The notes under the pieces are model-generated. The model made no database searches, was not told the origin of the DNA, and saw only the letters and a list, made by a program, of their open reading frames with translations. From positions 546,887 through 610,886 of the forward strand of contig LGRD01000002.1 of assembly GCA_001263235.1 (NCBI GenBank): a DNA stretch of 64,000 nucleotides, in the 5' to 3' direction. The stretch comes from Methylibium sp. NZG (GTDB lineage Bacteria; Pseudomonadota; Gammaproteobacteria; Burkholderiales; Burkholderiaceae_C). Positions 19,026 through 27,433 of this stretch are shown here, in pieces. Made by a program: the position numbers and the translations under genes. Within the stretch, counting starts at the first letter, position 1; each line of letters starts with the position of its first letter.

Positions 19026-20930
19026 TCAGCGAATCAGCTCGGGCGGCACGCCGATCGGCGCCTCGCGCAAGCCGTTGATCTCGCGCACCCGGGCGATGAA
19101 CGACGCTGCCGGCAACGGCCGGCTGCAAATGAAGCCCTGGAACAAGTCGCAGCCCAGGTCGCGAAGCAGGTGGCGCTGCGCATCGGTCTCCACGCCCTCG
19201 GCGACCACGCGCAGCTCCAGGCTGTGCGCGAGCGCGATGATCGCCTTGACGATGGCCACGTCGGTGCTGTCGGCGGGCGTGCCCGAGATGAACGACTTGT
19301 CGATCTTCAGCTCGTCGAGCGGAAAACGCTTGAGGTAGCTCATCGACGAGTAGCCGGTGCCGAAGTCGTCGATCGACAGCTCGCAGCCGAGTGCCCGCAG
19401 CGCTTCGAGTTGCGCACGCGTGGCGTCCACGCGGTCCATCAGCATGCCCTCGGTCAGCTCCACCACCAGTTGCCCGGGCCGGATGCCGTGGCGGCGGATC
19501 GCGTCGCCGATCATCGGCACCAGCCCGCCGGCCACCACTTCCTGGCGCGACACGTTGATCGCCACCTTGATGTCGCCGATGCCGGCGGCGCGCCAGCGCG
19601 CCATCTGCGCGCACGCACGGTCCACCACCCATTCGCCGATCTCGACGATCAGGCCCGACTGTTCGGCCAGCGGGATGAACTGGTCCGGCGGCACGAGGCC
19701 GAGGTCGGGGTGCTTCCAGCGCAGCAGCGCCTCGGCGCCGACGAGCCGCCCGCTGCCGAGGTCGATCTTCGGCTGGTAGTGCAGCAGCAGCTCGTCGCGC
19801 TCGATGGCGCGACGCAGCCGCGTCTCCAGCGCCAGCTTCTCGCGCGAGGCGCTGTCGATTTCGGTCGAGTAGAACTGGAAGGTGTTGCGCCCGTTGCTCT
19901 TGGCGCGCACCATCGCCGCCACCGCGTGTCGACGCAGCGTCTCGTCGTCCTGCCCGTCGGTGGGGCACAGCGCGATGCCGATGCTGGGGGTGATGAACAA
20001 GTCGCGACCGTCGTACTGGAACGGGCGCGACATCGCCACCAATATGCGCCGCGCCATGCGGCCGGCCACTTCGGCCGACTGGACCTCGGGCAGCAGCAAC
20101 GCAAACTCGTCGCCACCGATGCGACTGAGCATCGGCGCGTCGCTCTGCCGCCGTCCAGCGCGCCGGTCTTCGCGCCGCAGGCTGGACTGCAGCCGCGTCG
20201 CGACGTCGCCGAGCAGCAAGTCGCCCGCCTTGTCGCCCAGGCTGCTGTTGATCTGCTTGAAACGGTCCATGCCGATGTGCAGCAAGGCCTGCACGTTGCG
20301 CTTGGCTGGCGCCGCATTCAGCACCGAGCGCAAGCGCTCCAGGAAGACGCGCCGGTTCGGCAGGCCGGTCAGCGGGTCTTCGTTGGCGAGCCGGTCCTGG
20401 TAGACCTTGAACACCAGGCTGTTGCGCACCCGCAGCACCAGCTCGCTCAGGTCGAGCGGCTTGGCCAACACCTCGGCGCCGAGTTCGAGCGCCTTCAGCC
20501 GCAACTCGGCGGAAACCGACTCGGCCAGCCCGATCACCGGGATGTAGCGCAAGGCCTCATCGCGGCGCAGTTGCTCCAAGATGTCGATGCCCGACAACTC
20601 GGGCATCACCATGTCCAGCAGCATCAGGCTGGGCCGGTGGCGGCGCGCCGAGTCCAGCGCCCACGCCGGATCGTGCACGGTGACGAAGTGGCGAAAGCCG
20701 GCCGCCTGCAGGCAGTTGCGGATCGTCTCGGTCATGCGCGGCTCTTCACCCGCGATCATCACGGTCACTTCGTGCACGCTCGACGAGGGCGGCAGCGGCA
20801 CCGCATCGCTGGCCACGAAGTCCGTCGGCTTGGCATGCGCCGACTCCGCCCAGCGCGCAAAGTCGGTCGCCGGACGGAAGTCGCCGTCCTCGCCGTTCAC
20901 GTGCAGGTCCAGGTCGAGCTTGAAGGTCAT
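19026..20930 (-). CDS. Response regulator with GGDEF and EAL domains (c-di-GMP enzyme)
   Basis: A 634-residue cytoplasmic protein. A receiver-like domain occupies about residues 55-180, with phospho-acceptor Asp in SLMLLDMVMPELSG. The GGDEF domain (about 185-350) has an intact GGDEF in LSRIGGDEFALLL and no RxxD inhibitory site at the usual position. The EAL domain (about 365-620) has AEALLRW, NVSRQE, LTEG and IDDFGTGYSS, so the main phosphodiesterase residues are present. Both synthesis and breakdown of c-di-GMP are possible, with the phosphodiesterase most likely (inference). It is the last of three c-di-GMP genes on this strand. Three copies of CGAATCAGCG-like sequence lie around its stop codon. 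Confidence 0.92.
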   Translation of the reverse strand: MTFKLDLDLHVNGEDGDFRPATDFARWAESAHAKPTDFVASDAVPLPPSSSVHEVTVMIAGEEPRMTETIRNCLQAAGFRHFVTVHDPAWALDSARRHRPSLMLLDMVMPELSGIDILEQLRRDEALRYIPVIGLAESVSAELRLKALELGAEVLAKPLDLSELVLRVRNSLVFKVYQDRLANEDPLTGLPNRRVFLERLRSVLNAAPAKRNVQALLHIGMDRFKQINSSLGDKAGDLLLGDVATRLQSSLRREDRRAGRRQSDAPMLSRIGGDEFALLLPEVQSAEVAGRMARRILVAMSRPFQYDGRDLFITPSIGIALCPTDGQDDETLRRHAVAAMVRAKSNGRNTFQFYSTEIDSASREKLALETRLRRAIERDELLLHYQPKIDLGSGRLVGAEALLRWKHPDLGLVPPDQFIPLAEQSGLIVEIGEWVVDRACAQMARWRAAGIGDIKVAINVSRQEVVAGGLVPMIGDAIRRHGIRPGQLVVELTEGMLMDRVDATRAQLEALRALGCELSIDDFGTGYSSMSYLKRFPLDELKIDKSFISGTPADSTDVAIVKAIIALAHSLELRVVAEGVETDAQRHLLRDLGCDLFQGFICSRPLPAASFIARVREINGLREAPIGVPPELIR

Positions 20931-21039
20931 GACGGCCCCTCGTCAGACGAGTACGTCTGCCGATCCCCCGGGGGGATGCGGGCCGGCTTGGGAGCGGCCC
21001 GGCGCTCGGCCCGCCCGTCCGCAAGTTCCGCCCAGCCGT

Positions 21040-22896
21040 TCACGCAGCACATGTCCTGTTCTTGCCGTTGCGCTTGGCCTGGAAGAGCGACTGGTCGGCG
21101 CGCTCCAGCGTGTCCTCGATGCGCTCGTCGGCGCGGTAGCAGGTCACGCCAGCCGAGAAGGTCACCATCACATTCTTCTGCTCGTACATGAACAGGCCGC
21201 TGCTCAAGGTGCGCTGCAGCCGGGTCAGGATGACCTGCGCGGCCTCCAGCGTCGTGTCGGGCAGCAGCACGACGAACTCCTCACCGCCGTAGCGAGCCAC
21301 CGAGTCCGACGGCCGCAGGCTGTTCTTCACCAGCGCAGCCAGGGACCGGAGGGCCTCGTCGCCCGCGTTGTGGCCCAGCTCGTCGTTGAGCTTCTTGAAG
21401 TTGTCGATGTCGAGCAAGCCCACGGCCAGGCTTTCACCGTGGCGTTCGGCGCGTGCCTTGGCGATGTCGAAGTCCCGCAACAGGCCACGCCGGTTGGCCA
21501 CCTGCGTGAGCTGGTCGGTCGAGACCTCGCCCGACAACCGGTGGAGTTCGCCTTCCAGCGCGACCACGCGCTGGGTCAGGTCGGTGGCGCGGGCATGTTC
21601 ATCGTTGAGGCGCTGGCGCGTCATCGCCACCAGCGACTGCACCGATTGGCTTTCTTCCACCATTTCGCGCACGACGCCGGTCAGCATCTCAAGCGATTCG
21701 GACTGCTCGACCACTTGGGCGTACCGGCCCACGCTGTCGTGGAAGCGGCCGGTGTGCGAGCCGAGGTCGCCGAGCTCGCTGAGCATGCGGTTGATCAGCA
21801 GCTTCAGCGCGTCGCGCGCCCGGTTGCGCTCGGTGCGCATCTGGCTCTGGCGCTGGCGTGTGTTGCGCAGCAACTCGGTGACGGCCTTCACGCCGCGTGC
21901 GGTGATGCCGTCGTCCAGCGTCACCCGCATCGCATCGCATTGCCCCTTGGCCCAGCTGTCGTCTTCGGCCAGCTCGGTCAGGCTGGCGGTCAGCTCCTGG
22001 CACAGGGTGCCGAGTTGGTCGATCAGGTGGTGTCGGTGCTGCAACACGCGGTGCGCGCTGTCGCAGCGTTCGCCGAGCGCCTGGGTCAGCTCGGGCGTCG
22101 CCCCCTCGCGCTCGATCCGGGTCGCCAGCTCACCGATCTGGCGTGCCGCTTGCTGGCCTGAAGGGTCGCCCTGCGCAAGGGCTTCGGTCAGGGTCCGCGC
22201 CAGGTGCTGCAACGCCGCGCCCCAAGACGCGCTGGGCGCAGCGCTCGGCAGTGTCGCAAGCTCCGCCGACGGCGTGCGCGGCACGGAGGTGACTGCCGCG
22301 CCAGCCGAGCCGCTGGCAGGGAGATCGGATGCGCTGTCGGCGGCCGGCGCTAACACCGAGTCCTCGCTGACGGGCGTCTCGAGCTCGACGGCGTCACCTG
22401 GCGTGTCCGACTCCCAGTGCGACATCAGCTGACCGAGGCGCTGCTGCATCCGGCGCGCATCGGAGCGGCTGCCGTCGAGCACCCGCTGCAGGCTGTCCTT
22501 CTTGCGCGCCGTCGTCCATTGGCGCCCTCCGCGCTCCATGCCGCGCACCAAGCGGTCGATTAGAGCCGCCAGCTGCCGGCCGTCCTGAGGCTCGCCGAGC
22601 AAGGCATCGGCACGCGCCCATTGCGCGTCGGACAACGCACGGCAGAGGTTGCCTGCACGGGCGTCGGCATCGTCACCCATCGACCGCAGCGCCAGGCGCT
22701 GCACGATGGCCAACGCCTCGGCCGGCACCGCCGGCGGCTTGGCGCCACCCGACTCCTGCCGGTAGGCCATTGCATAGTTCTCGGGAGTGGGCTCCAGCTT
22801 GTCCAGCGCCAGGCGTCGCAGCGCATTCTTGGCGCGCTGGGCCACCGACGCAGCAGGGGCAGCGGCGAGGCTGGAAGCTTGTGAGGTCACGGCCAT
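21040..22896 (-). CDS. Diguanylate cyclase (GGDEF) with coiled-coil N-terminus
   Basis: A 618-residue soluble protein. Residues ~1-400 are mainly helical with no recognised sensor domain; a segment ALDKLEPTPENYAMAYRQES near residue 30 resembles the N-terminus of a known group of GGDEF proteins. A coiled coil (SVQSLVAMTRQRLNDEHARA) leads into the GGDEF domain, which ends in KRNGKNRTCAA. The active site reads GGEEF, an active variant, and RPSD lies five residues before it, matching the RxxD allosteric inhibition site. It should make c-di-GMP and be product-inhibited. ATG at 22896 is chosen; it lies 34 bp after the upstream REC-PAS-GGDEF-EAL gene. Confidence 0.9.
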   Translation of the reverse strand: MAVTSQASSLAAAPAASVAQRAKNALRRLALDKLEPTPENYAMAYRQESGGAKPPAVPAEALAIVQRLALRSMGDDADARAGNLCRALSDAQWARADALLGEPQDGRQLAALIDRLVRGMERGGRQWTTARKKDSLQRVLDGSRSDARRMQQRLGQLMSHWESDTPGDAVELETPVSEDSVLAPAADSASDLPASGSAGAAVTSVPRTPSAELATLPSAAPSASWGAALQHLARTLTEALAQGDPSGQQAARQIGELATRIEREGATPELTQALGERCDSAHRVLQHRHHLIDQLGTLCQELTASLTELAEDDSWAKGQCDAMRVTLDDGITARGVKAVTELLRNTRQRQSQMRTERNRARDALKLLINRMLSELGDLGSHTGRFHDSVGRYAQVVEQSESLEMLTGVVREMVEESQSVQSLVAMTRQRLNDEHARATDLTQRVVALEGELHRLSGEVSTDQLTQVANRRGLLRDFDIAKARAERHGESLAVGLLDIDNFKKLNDELGHNAGDEALRSLAALVKNSLRPSDSVARYGGEEFVVLLPDTTLEAAQVILTRLQRTLSSGLFMYEQKNVMVTFSAGVTCYRADERIEDTLERADQSLFQAKRNGKNRTCAA

Positions 22897-22930
22897 GAAA
22901 AGGTCTCGATTGTTGTGGTTGGGCGCGCTG

Positions 22931-25183
22931 TCAAGCGGCGCATCGGGCCATCTCGGCCGGAACGGGTTGAATGAGGGGGTGGGCTCGCGCAAACTCTGCA
23001 TTGGCCTCGAACCAGGGAGCCTGTCTGGAAGTCAAGGTCTGCTGCAGCCAGGCTTCGAGGTCGGCTGGCCACAACGGCTTGCTGAACAGAAAGCCCTGCA
23101 TCAAATCGCAGCCGAGCCGGCGCAGCGCTTCCATCTGGCGCACGTTCTCCACGCCCTCGGCCACCACACGCAGCCCCAGCGAGCGGGCCAACGCAACAAT
23201 GGCGGTGACGATGGCAGAGCTCTGCTGCGTGAGCCCGAGGTCGCGCACGAAAGACCGGTCGATCTTGAGCTCGCTCAGCGGCAGCGAGGTCAGATAGGCG
23301 AGCGACGAGTAGCCCGTGCCGAAGTCGTCGATCGAAATCTGCACGCCCACGTCCTTCAAGCGGTGCAGGGTCGGGATCACATCGTGCAGGTCCTTCATCA
23401 GGCCGGTTTCGGTGATCTCGAGCATGATCGCGCCGTGCGGAATGCCGTGCTCGCGCACTGCAGCGTCGATCTGGCACACCAGGTCATTGCGCTCGAACAG
23501 GCGGTTGGGCAGGTTCACCGCAATCGTTTCGGTGAAGCCGAAGCGGTCCTTCCACTCGCGCGACTGGCGGGCCGCCTCGCGCAGCGCCCACTTGCTCATC
23601 TCGACGATCAGTCCCGTCTCCTCCGCCAGCGGGATGAACTCGCCCGGCGGCACGAGGGCATTGCCCCGCTGCCAGCGCATCAGCGCTTCTACACCGACGG
23701 CGCGCGAGCTGCGCAGGTCGAGCTTGGGTTGGTAGTGCAGCACCAGCTCGTTGCGTTCGATGGCCTTGTGCAGCGCGGTTTCGAGCTCGAGCTTGGCGCG
23801 CCCCTTGCCGGCCAGCGAGGGCCGGTACGAGGTGGCGGCATTGCGGCCGGCGGCCTTGGCGGCATACATCGCCACATCGGCGTTGCGCATCAGGTCGACC
23901 ACCTGCACGCCGTCCCGCGGGTACATCGCGATGCCCACGCTGGCCGTGACGAAGCACTCCTGGTCGCCGACGAACACCGGCACGCGCATCGCATCGACGA
24001 TGCGCGCGGCGACACGTTCGGCTTCGGCTTCGTCGCTCACCTCCGGCAGCAGCGCGATGAACTCGTCGCCGCCCAGCCGCGCCACCGCCTCGAGCGAGGG
24101 GTGGGCGCGCGAGCTGGTTGACTCGAGGGCGGATTCGACCACCTGGTCCGAGTGCCGCACGCACTGGCGCAGGCGACGCGCCACTTCGAGCAGCAGTTCA
24201 TCGCCCGCGGCATGCCCGAGCGTGTCGTTGACGATCTTGAAGCGGTCCAGGTCGATCAGCAGGAAGGCCACGCTGTGGTTCAGCCGGCGCGCGTGGTCGA
24301 GCGCACGCTCGCCGCGCCAGATCAACTGCCGCCGGTTCGGCAGGCCGGTCAGCGTGTCGAAGTTGGCCAGGTGGCGGATCTTGTCCTCGGCGTTGCGCCG
24401 GTCGGTCACGTCCTGCACGATGCCGCTGTAGCCGACCAGCCGGCCGTGTTCGCTGAAGCCGGGCTCGGCCTCGACGTGGATGACGCGCCTGCGGCCGTCG
24501 GCCAGCACCATCGTCACGTCGGTGTCCAGCACCAACGACTGGGGCAGGATCTCCTTCATCATGCCCACGAGCACGCTGCGATCCTCTTTGGGCACCATGC
24601 GAAGCAGCGCGCGGAAGCCGGGCTGTTCGTCGACGCCGACCCCGAGGACGCGCAGGCCCTCGATCGAGATCTCCGGGCGGGTCTGCCCGACGCGCCAGTC
24701 CACGCTGCCCATCCGGGCCAGGTCCTGCGCACGCGCCAGGCGCGACTTGCTGTGCTCGAGCTCCAGCCGCGTGCGCGACGAGCGCAGCAAGTAGCCGAGC
24801 CGGCCTGCCAGCAACGTCCATTGCGACGACTTGACGAAGAAGTCGGTGGCGCCCGCCTCGTAGGCACGGCTGATAGAAGCGTCGTCGTCCAGGCCGGTGA
24901 GCATCAGCACTGGCACAGAGGCGGCGCCAGGCAAGGCGCGCAGGCGGCGACACGTCTCGAAGCCGTCCAGCCCGGGCATCAGCGCATCGAGCAGCACCAC
25001 GTCGGGCATGTCATCGGCCAGCAGCGCCAGGGCCTGATGGCAGTTGCTGGCCTCGGTGATCGCAAATCCGCGCTCGCGCAAGGCGGTCGAGGTGATCATC
25101 AGATTCACCTCGTCGTCGTCGACCAACAGCACGTGAGGTCGTTGCGGCACCCCGCTGTTGCTGTGGGGGAAGCCGGCAGTCAC
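22931..25183 (-). CDS. Response regulator with PAS, GGDEF and EAL domains
   Basis: A 750-residue protein starting with GTG at 25183 after GGGAG. The receiver domain (about 15-130) has VLLVDDDEVNLMIT and DVVLLDALMPGLDGF. A PAS/PAC region follows (about 160-290, ending YSGIVQDVTDRRNAEDK), then GGDEF (about 295-470, GGDEF intact in VARLGGDEFIALL, no RxxD at the inhibitory position) and EAL (about 480-735, VEALMRW, NLPNRLF, ITETGLM, IDDFGTGYSS). It probably adjusts c-di-GMP in response to phosphorylation by an unknown kinase. A kinase gene is divergently transcribed from 25445 and could be the partner (inference). Confidence 0.92.
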   Translation of the reverse strand: MTAGFPHSNSGVPQRPHVLLVDDDEVNLMITSTALRERGFAITEASNCHQALALLADDMPDVVLLDALMPGLDGFETCRRLRALPGAASVPVLMLTGLDDDASISRAYEAGATDFFVKSSQWTLLAGRLGYLLRSSRTRLELEHSKSRLARAQDLARMGSVDWRVGQTRPEISIEGLRVLGVGVDEQPGFRALLRMVPKEDRSVLVGMMKEILPQSLVLDTDVTMVLADGRRRVIHVEAEPGFSEHGRLVGYSGIVQDVTDRRNAEDKIRHLANFDTLTGLPNRRQLIWRGERALDHARRLNHSVAFLLIDLDRFKIVNDTLGHAAGDELLLEVARRLRQCVRHSDQVVESALESTSSRAHPSLEAVARLGGDEFIALLPEVSDEAEAERVAARIVDAMRVPVFVGDQECFVTASVGIAMYPRDGVQVVDLMRNADVAMYAAKAAGRNAATSYRPSLAGKGRAKLELETALHKAIERNELVLHYQPKLDLRSSRAVGVEALMRWQRGNALVPPGEFIPLAEETGLIVEMSKWALREAARQSREWKDRFGFTETIAVNLPNRLFERNDLVCQIDAAVREHGIPHGAIMLEITETGLMKDLHDVIPTLHRLKDVGVQISIDDFGTGYSSLAYLTSLPLSELKIDRSFVRDLGLTQQSSAIVTAIVALARSLGLRVVAEGVENVRQMEALRRLGCDLMQGFLFSKPLWPADLEAWLQQTLTSRQAPWFEANAEFARAHPLIQPVPAEMARCAA

Positions 25184-25431
25184 TGGCGCTCTCCCACGTT
25201 GCACGCGACGACCCCAGCGGCCTGCGGCAGCGCCACGGCCGGGCACGCGCCGACCCGCCGGGCGATGGGTCCGAGTGCGCGGCGTGACGGCAAGGGACTC
25301 ATGACGAAAGCTCGGGCCAGGGGCGGGGTGAGTGTCGGGTGGGGGCACACAGTGGGGTTTTCGGCCGCAAGCTGCACAACTTGAACCGCTTTCCCTCGCC
25401 TTCGAGACCGGGTTGCAGCAGTGCCGCTCCC

Positions 25432-25437
25432 TACAAT
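25432..25437 (+). promoter_or_regulatory. -10-like TACAAT immediately before the kinase gene
   Basis: TACAAT ends eight bases before the ATG at 25445, and no Shine-Dalgarno is visible, so a transcript starting from this box would be leaderless. The -35 match is poor. The 261-bp divergent region 25184-25444 shows no other clear signal. Confidence 0.35.
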
Positions 25438-25444
25438 TCGGGCG

Positions 25445-26749
25445 ATGGATTTTCCCGGGCATGGGCTCGTCGCAACGTTGCTGGTGGCGCTCTTCGGGCT
25501 CAGCGTCGGCGTGATCTGGTTGGCACTTGTGCAGCGGCGCAGCGCGCAGCGGCTGCGGCAGGCGCACCTGCATCTGCACAGCCTGGGCAACCTGCTCGAC
25601 GTGTGGTTCTGGCGCAGCGACGCCGAACACCGCATCGTCCGCATCCGGCCGCCGGCCGGCGCGGCGCCATCGCAGTGGTCGCAGCGGCAGATCGGCCGGC
25701 CGCTGTGGGAGCAATTCCCGTCGCCGATCGACGCTGCACTGCGTGCGCAGCTCGACGCGCATGCGCCGCTGAATGCCATCGAGGTCAGTCTCTCGACCGA
25801 GCTTGGCGAAGCACGCACCGGCTGGCTGCGCGCCTCGGCGCTGACGAACGCACAGGGCCGGTTCGACGGCTACCTGGGCATCGTCCGAGAGCAGGAGGCC
25901 GCCGCGGCATCGACCGCGCTGGCTCGACCGGCAGCACTCGAAACGACGAGCGCTGTCACCGCCGCCAACGCGCTCGATCTCGATCTCGATCTCGACCCTG
26001 CAACGGCACGGTCAGCGGCCCCTGCCACGGCATCTGCCGGCAACCCGGCCGAGGCCCTGAGCGATCCGGGCGACAGCTCGGACGTGTCGCTGGCGTACAC
26101 GATCTCGCACGACCTGCGCGCGCCGATCCGGGTGGTCGAAGGCTTCACCCGCATCTTGAAGGAAGACTACGGCCACATGCTCGACCGGATCGGCAACGAC
26201 CACCTCGACCGCGTGCTCGGCGCGGCCGCGCGCATGAGCAGCATGATCGATGCGCTGCTCGGCCTGTCGCAGCTGTCGGTCAAGCCGCTGGAGCGCCAGC
26301 CGGTCAACTTGTCGCAGTTGGCCGCCTATGTGGCAGAAGACCTTCGACGCCAGTCACCGCATCGCAACGTTGCGCTGCACATCGAGCCCGACCTTCAGGT
26401 GCAGGGCGACCCGACCTTGCTGCGCATGGCGCTTGAGAACCTGCTCGGCAACGCCTGGAAGTACACGGCCAAGTGCCCCGAGGCGCAAATCTGGTTCGAA
26501 CGCCACCCGACCGAGCCGCGCGGCGTGTTCACCGTGCGCGACAACGGCGCCGGCTTCGACATGCGCTTTGCCGACCGCCTGTTCGGCGCCTTCCAGCGAC
26601 TGCACAGCGCGAGCGAGTTCCAGGGCACCGGCATCGGGCTGGTGTCGGTGCGCCGCATCGTGCGCCGCCACGGCGGCGAGATCTGGGCCCAGGCCGAACC
26701 CGGCAAAGGCGCGCGCTTTCACTTCACGCTCGCGCCGCGCGGGCAGTGA
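25445..26749 (+). CDS. Membrane-anchored sensor histidine kinase (phytochrome-type HisKA)
   Basis: A 434-residue protein with one N-terminal membrane segment (LVATLLVALFGLSVGVIWLA), a PAS-like sensor region (about 40-160), a low-complexity linker with an (LD)4 run from a CTCGAT repeat, then the kinase core. The phospho-accepting H-box is YTISHDLRAPIRVVEGF, the N-box NLLGNAWKYT, then G1 RDNGAGFDM and G2 GTGIGLVSVRRIV. This set is typical of bacteriophytochrome-like kinases. It is divergent from the REC-PAS-GGDEF-EAL gene, which is a plausible target. ATG at 25445 is preferred to 25421. Confidence 0.9.
   Translation: MDFPGHGLVATLLVALFGLSVGVIWLALVQRRSAQRLRQAHLHLHSLGNLLDVWFWRSDAEHRIVRIRPPAGAAPSQWSQRQIGRPLWEQFPSPIDAALRAQLDAHAPLNAIEVSLSTELGEARTGWLRASALTNAQGRFDGYLGIVREQEAAAASTALARPAALETTSAVTAANALDLDLDLDPATARSAAPATASAGNPAEALSDPGDSSDVSLAYTISHDLRAPIRVVEGFTRILKEDYGHMLDRIGNDHLDRVLGAAARMSSMIDALLGLSQLSVKPLERQPVNLSQLAAYVAEDLRRQSPHRNVALHIEPDLQVQGDPTLLRMALENLLGNAWKYTAKCPEAQIWFERHPTEPRGVFTVRDNGAGFDMRFADRLFGAFQRLHSASEFQGTGIGLVSVRRIVRRHGGEIWAQAEPGKGARFHFTLAPRGQ
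25973..25996 (+). repeat. Hexanucleotide repeat CTCGAT x4 in kinase linker
   Basis: Three copies of CTCGAT and one CTCGAC run in frame, encoding Leu-Asp four times in the linker between sensor and H-box. Because the unit is six bases, slippage would change linker length without breaking the frame. Confidence 0.8.
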
Positions 26750-26760
26750 GAGCTGCTCGG

Positions 26761-27375
26761 TCAGTGCGCCGGCGGCAGTGCGAGGGTTTCGACCGCGGCA
26801 ATCATCCGTTCCGACTCGTCGAAGAGCGAGCGGCCCTGCGCCTGCGCCATGCGCTGCAAACGCTCCAGCGCCTGCGGGCGCGCCAGCGAGTAGCGGTGCA
26901 TCAAGATGCCCACCGCGATGGCGACGGGCTGCGCCAAGGCGGCCTGCGCGGCGGGCAGCTTGTCGGCTGGCTTTGCAAGCTTGGGCAGCTCGGCAGGCCG
27001 CTGCGCACCTCGGCTGGCGAAGGCCGCATCCACCGCCGGCACGATCTGGCCGATGTCCAGCGGCTTGATCAGGTAGGCCACTGCGCCCAGCGCCTTGACC
27101 TGCGCCACGGTGTCATCGTCGGAGAACGCGGAAAGGAACATGAACGGCGTCTGCAGGTACTCGCGCAGGTAGGCGGCCACGTCGAAGCCGCTCTTGCCTT
27201 CCATGCGAATGTCCAGCAACGCCAGCTCGGGGCGGTGTTCGCGCGCCATCAGGATCGCGTCGTCGCCGTTGTCGGCCGTCATCACCACGTAGCCCGCCTG
27301 CGACAGGCCGTAGCTCAGCGTGGCCAGCACCAGCCTGTCGTCGTCCACCACCAGGATCTTGCCTTTGTCGGTCAC
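26761..27375 (-). CDS. Response regulator with ANTAR RNA-binding output
   Basis: A 204-residue protein starting with GTG at 27375 after GAGGAGAACC. The receiver domain (1-120) has ILVVDDDRLVLATLSYG, LALLDIRMEGKSGFD and the switch lysine in YLIKPLD. The C-terminus (about 140-200) has the ANTAR three-helix pattern: AVAIAVGILMHRYSLA-type segment, PQALERLQRMAQAQGRSLFD and ERMIAAVE. ANTAR regulators bind paired RNA hexaloop hairpins and prevent termination when phosphorylated (family knowledge). It is encoded 58 bp after the HisKA_2 kinase gene, its likely partner. Confidence 0.9.
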   Translation of the reverse strand: MTDKGKILVVDDDRLVLATLSYGLSQAGYVVMTADNGDDAILMAREHRPELALLDIRMEGKSGFDVAAYLREYLQTPFMFLSAFSDDDTVAQVKALGAVAYLIKPLDIGQIVPAVDAAFASRGAQRPAELPKLAKPADKLPAAQAALAQPVAIAVGILMHRYSLARPQALERLQRMAQAQGRSLFDESERMIAAVETLALPPAH

Positions 27376-27433
27376 GGCTCGGTTCTCCTCTGTGCGCGCC
27401 GCTGATTGTCTATGAACCGGGGGTCGTTCGAGC

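Noticed and set aside
25184..25762. Upstream extension of the REC-PAS-GGDEF-EAL gene to 25762
   Set aside because: It would overlap the divergent kinase gene and its sequence is not protein-like; GTG at 25183 has a ribosome site and starts the receiver domain.
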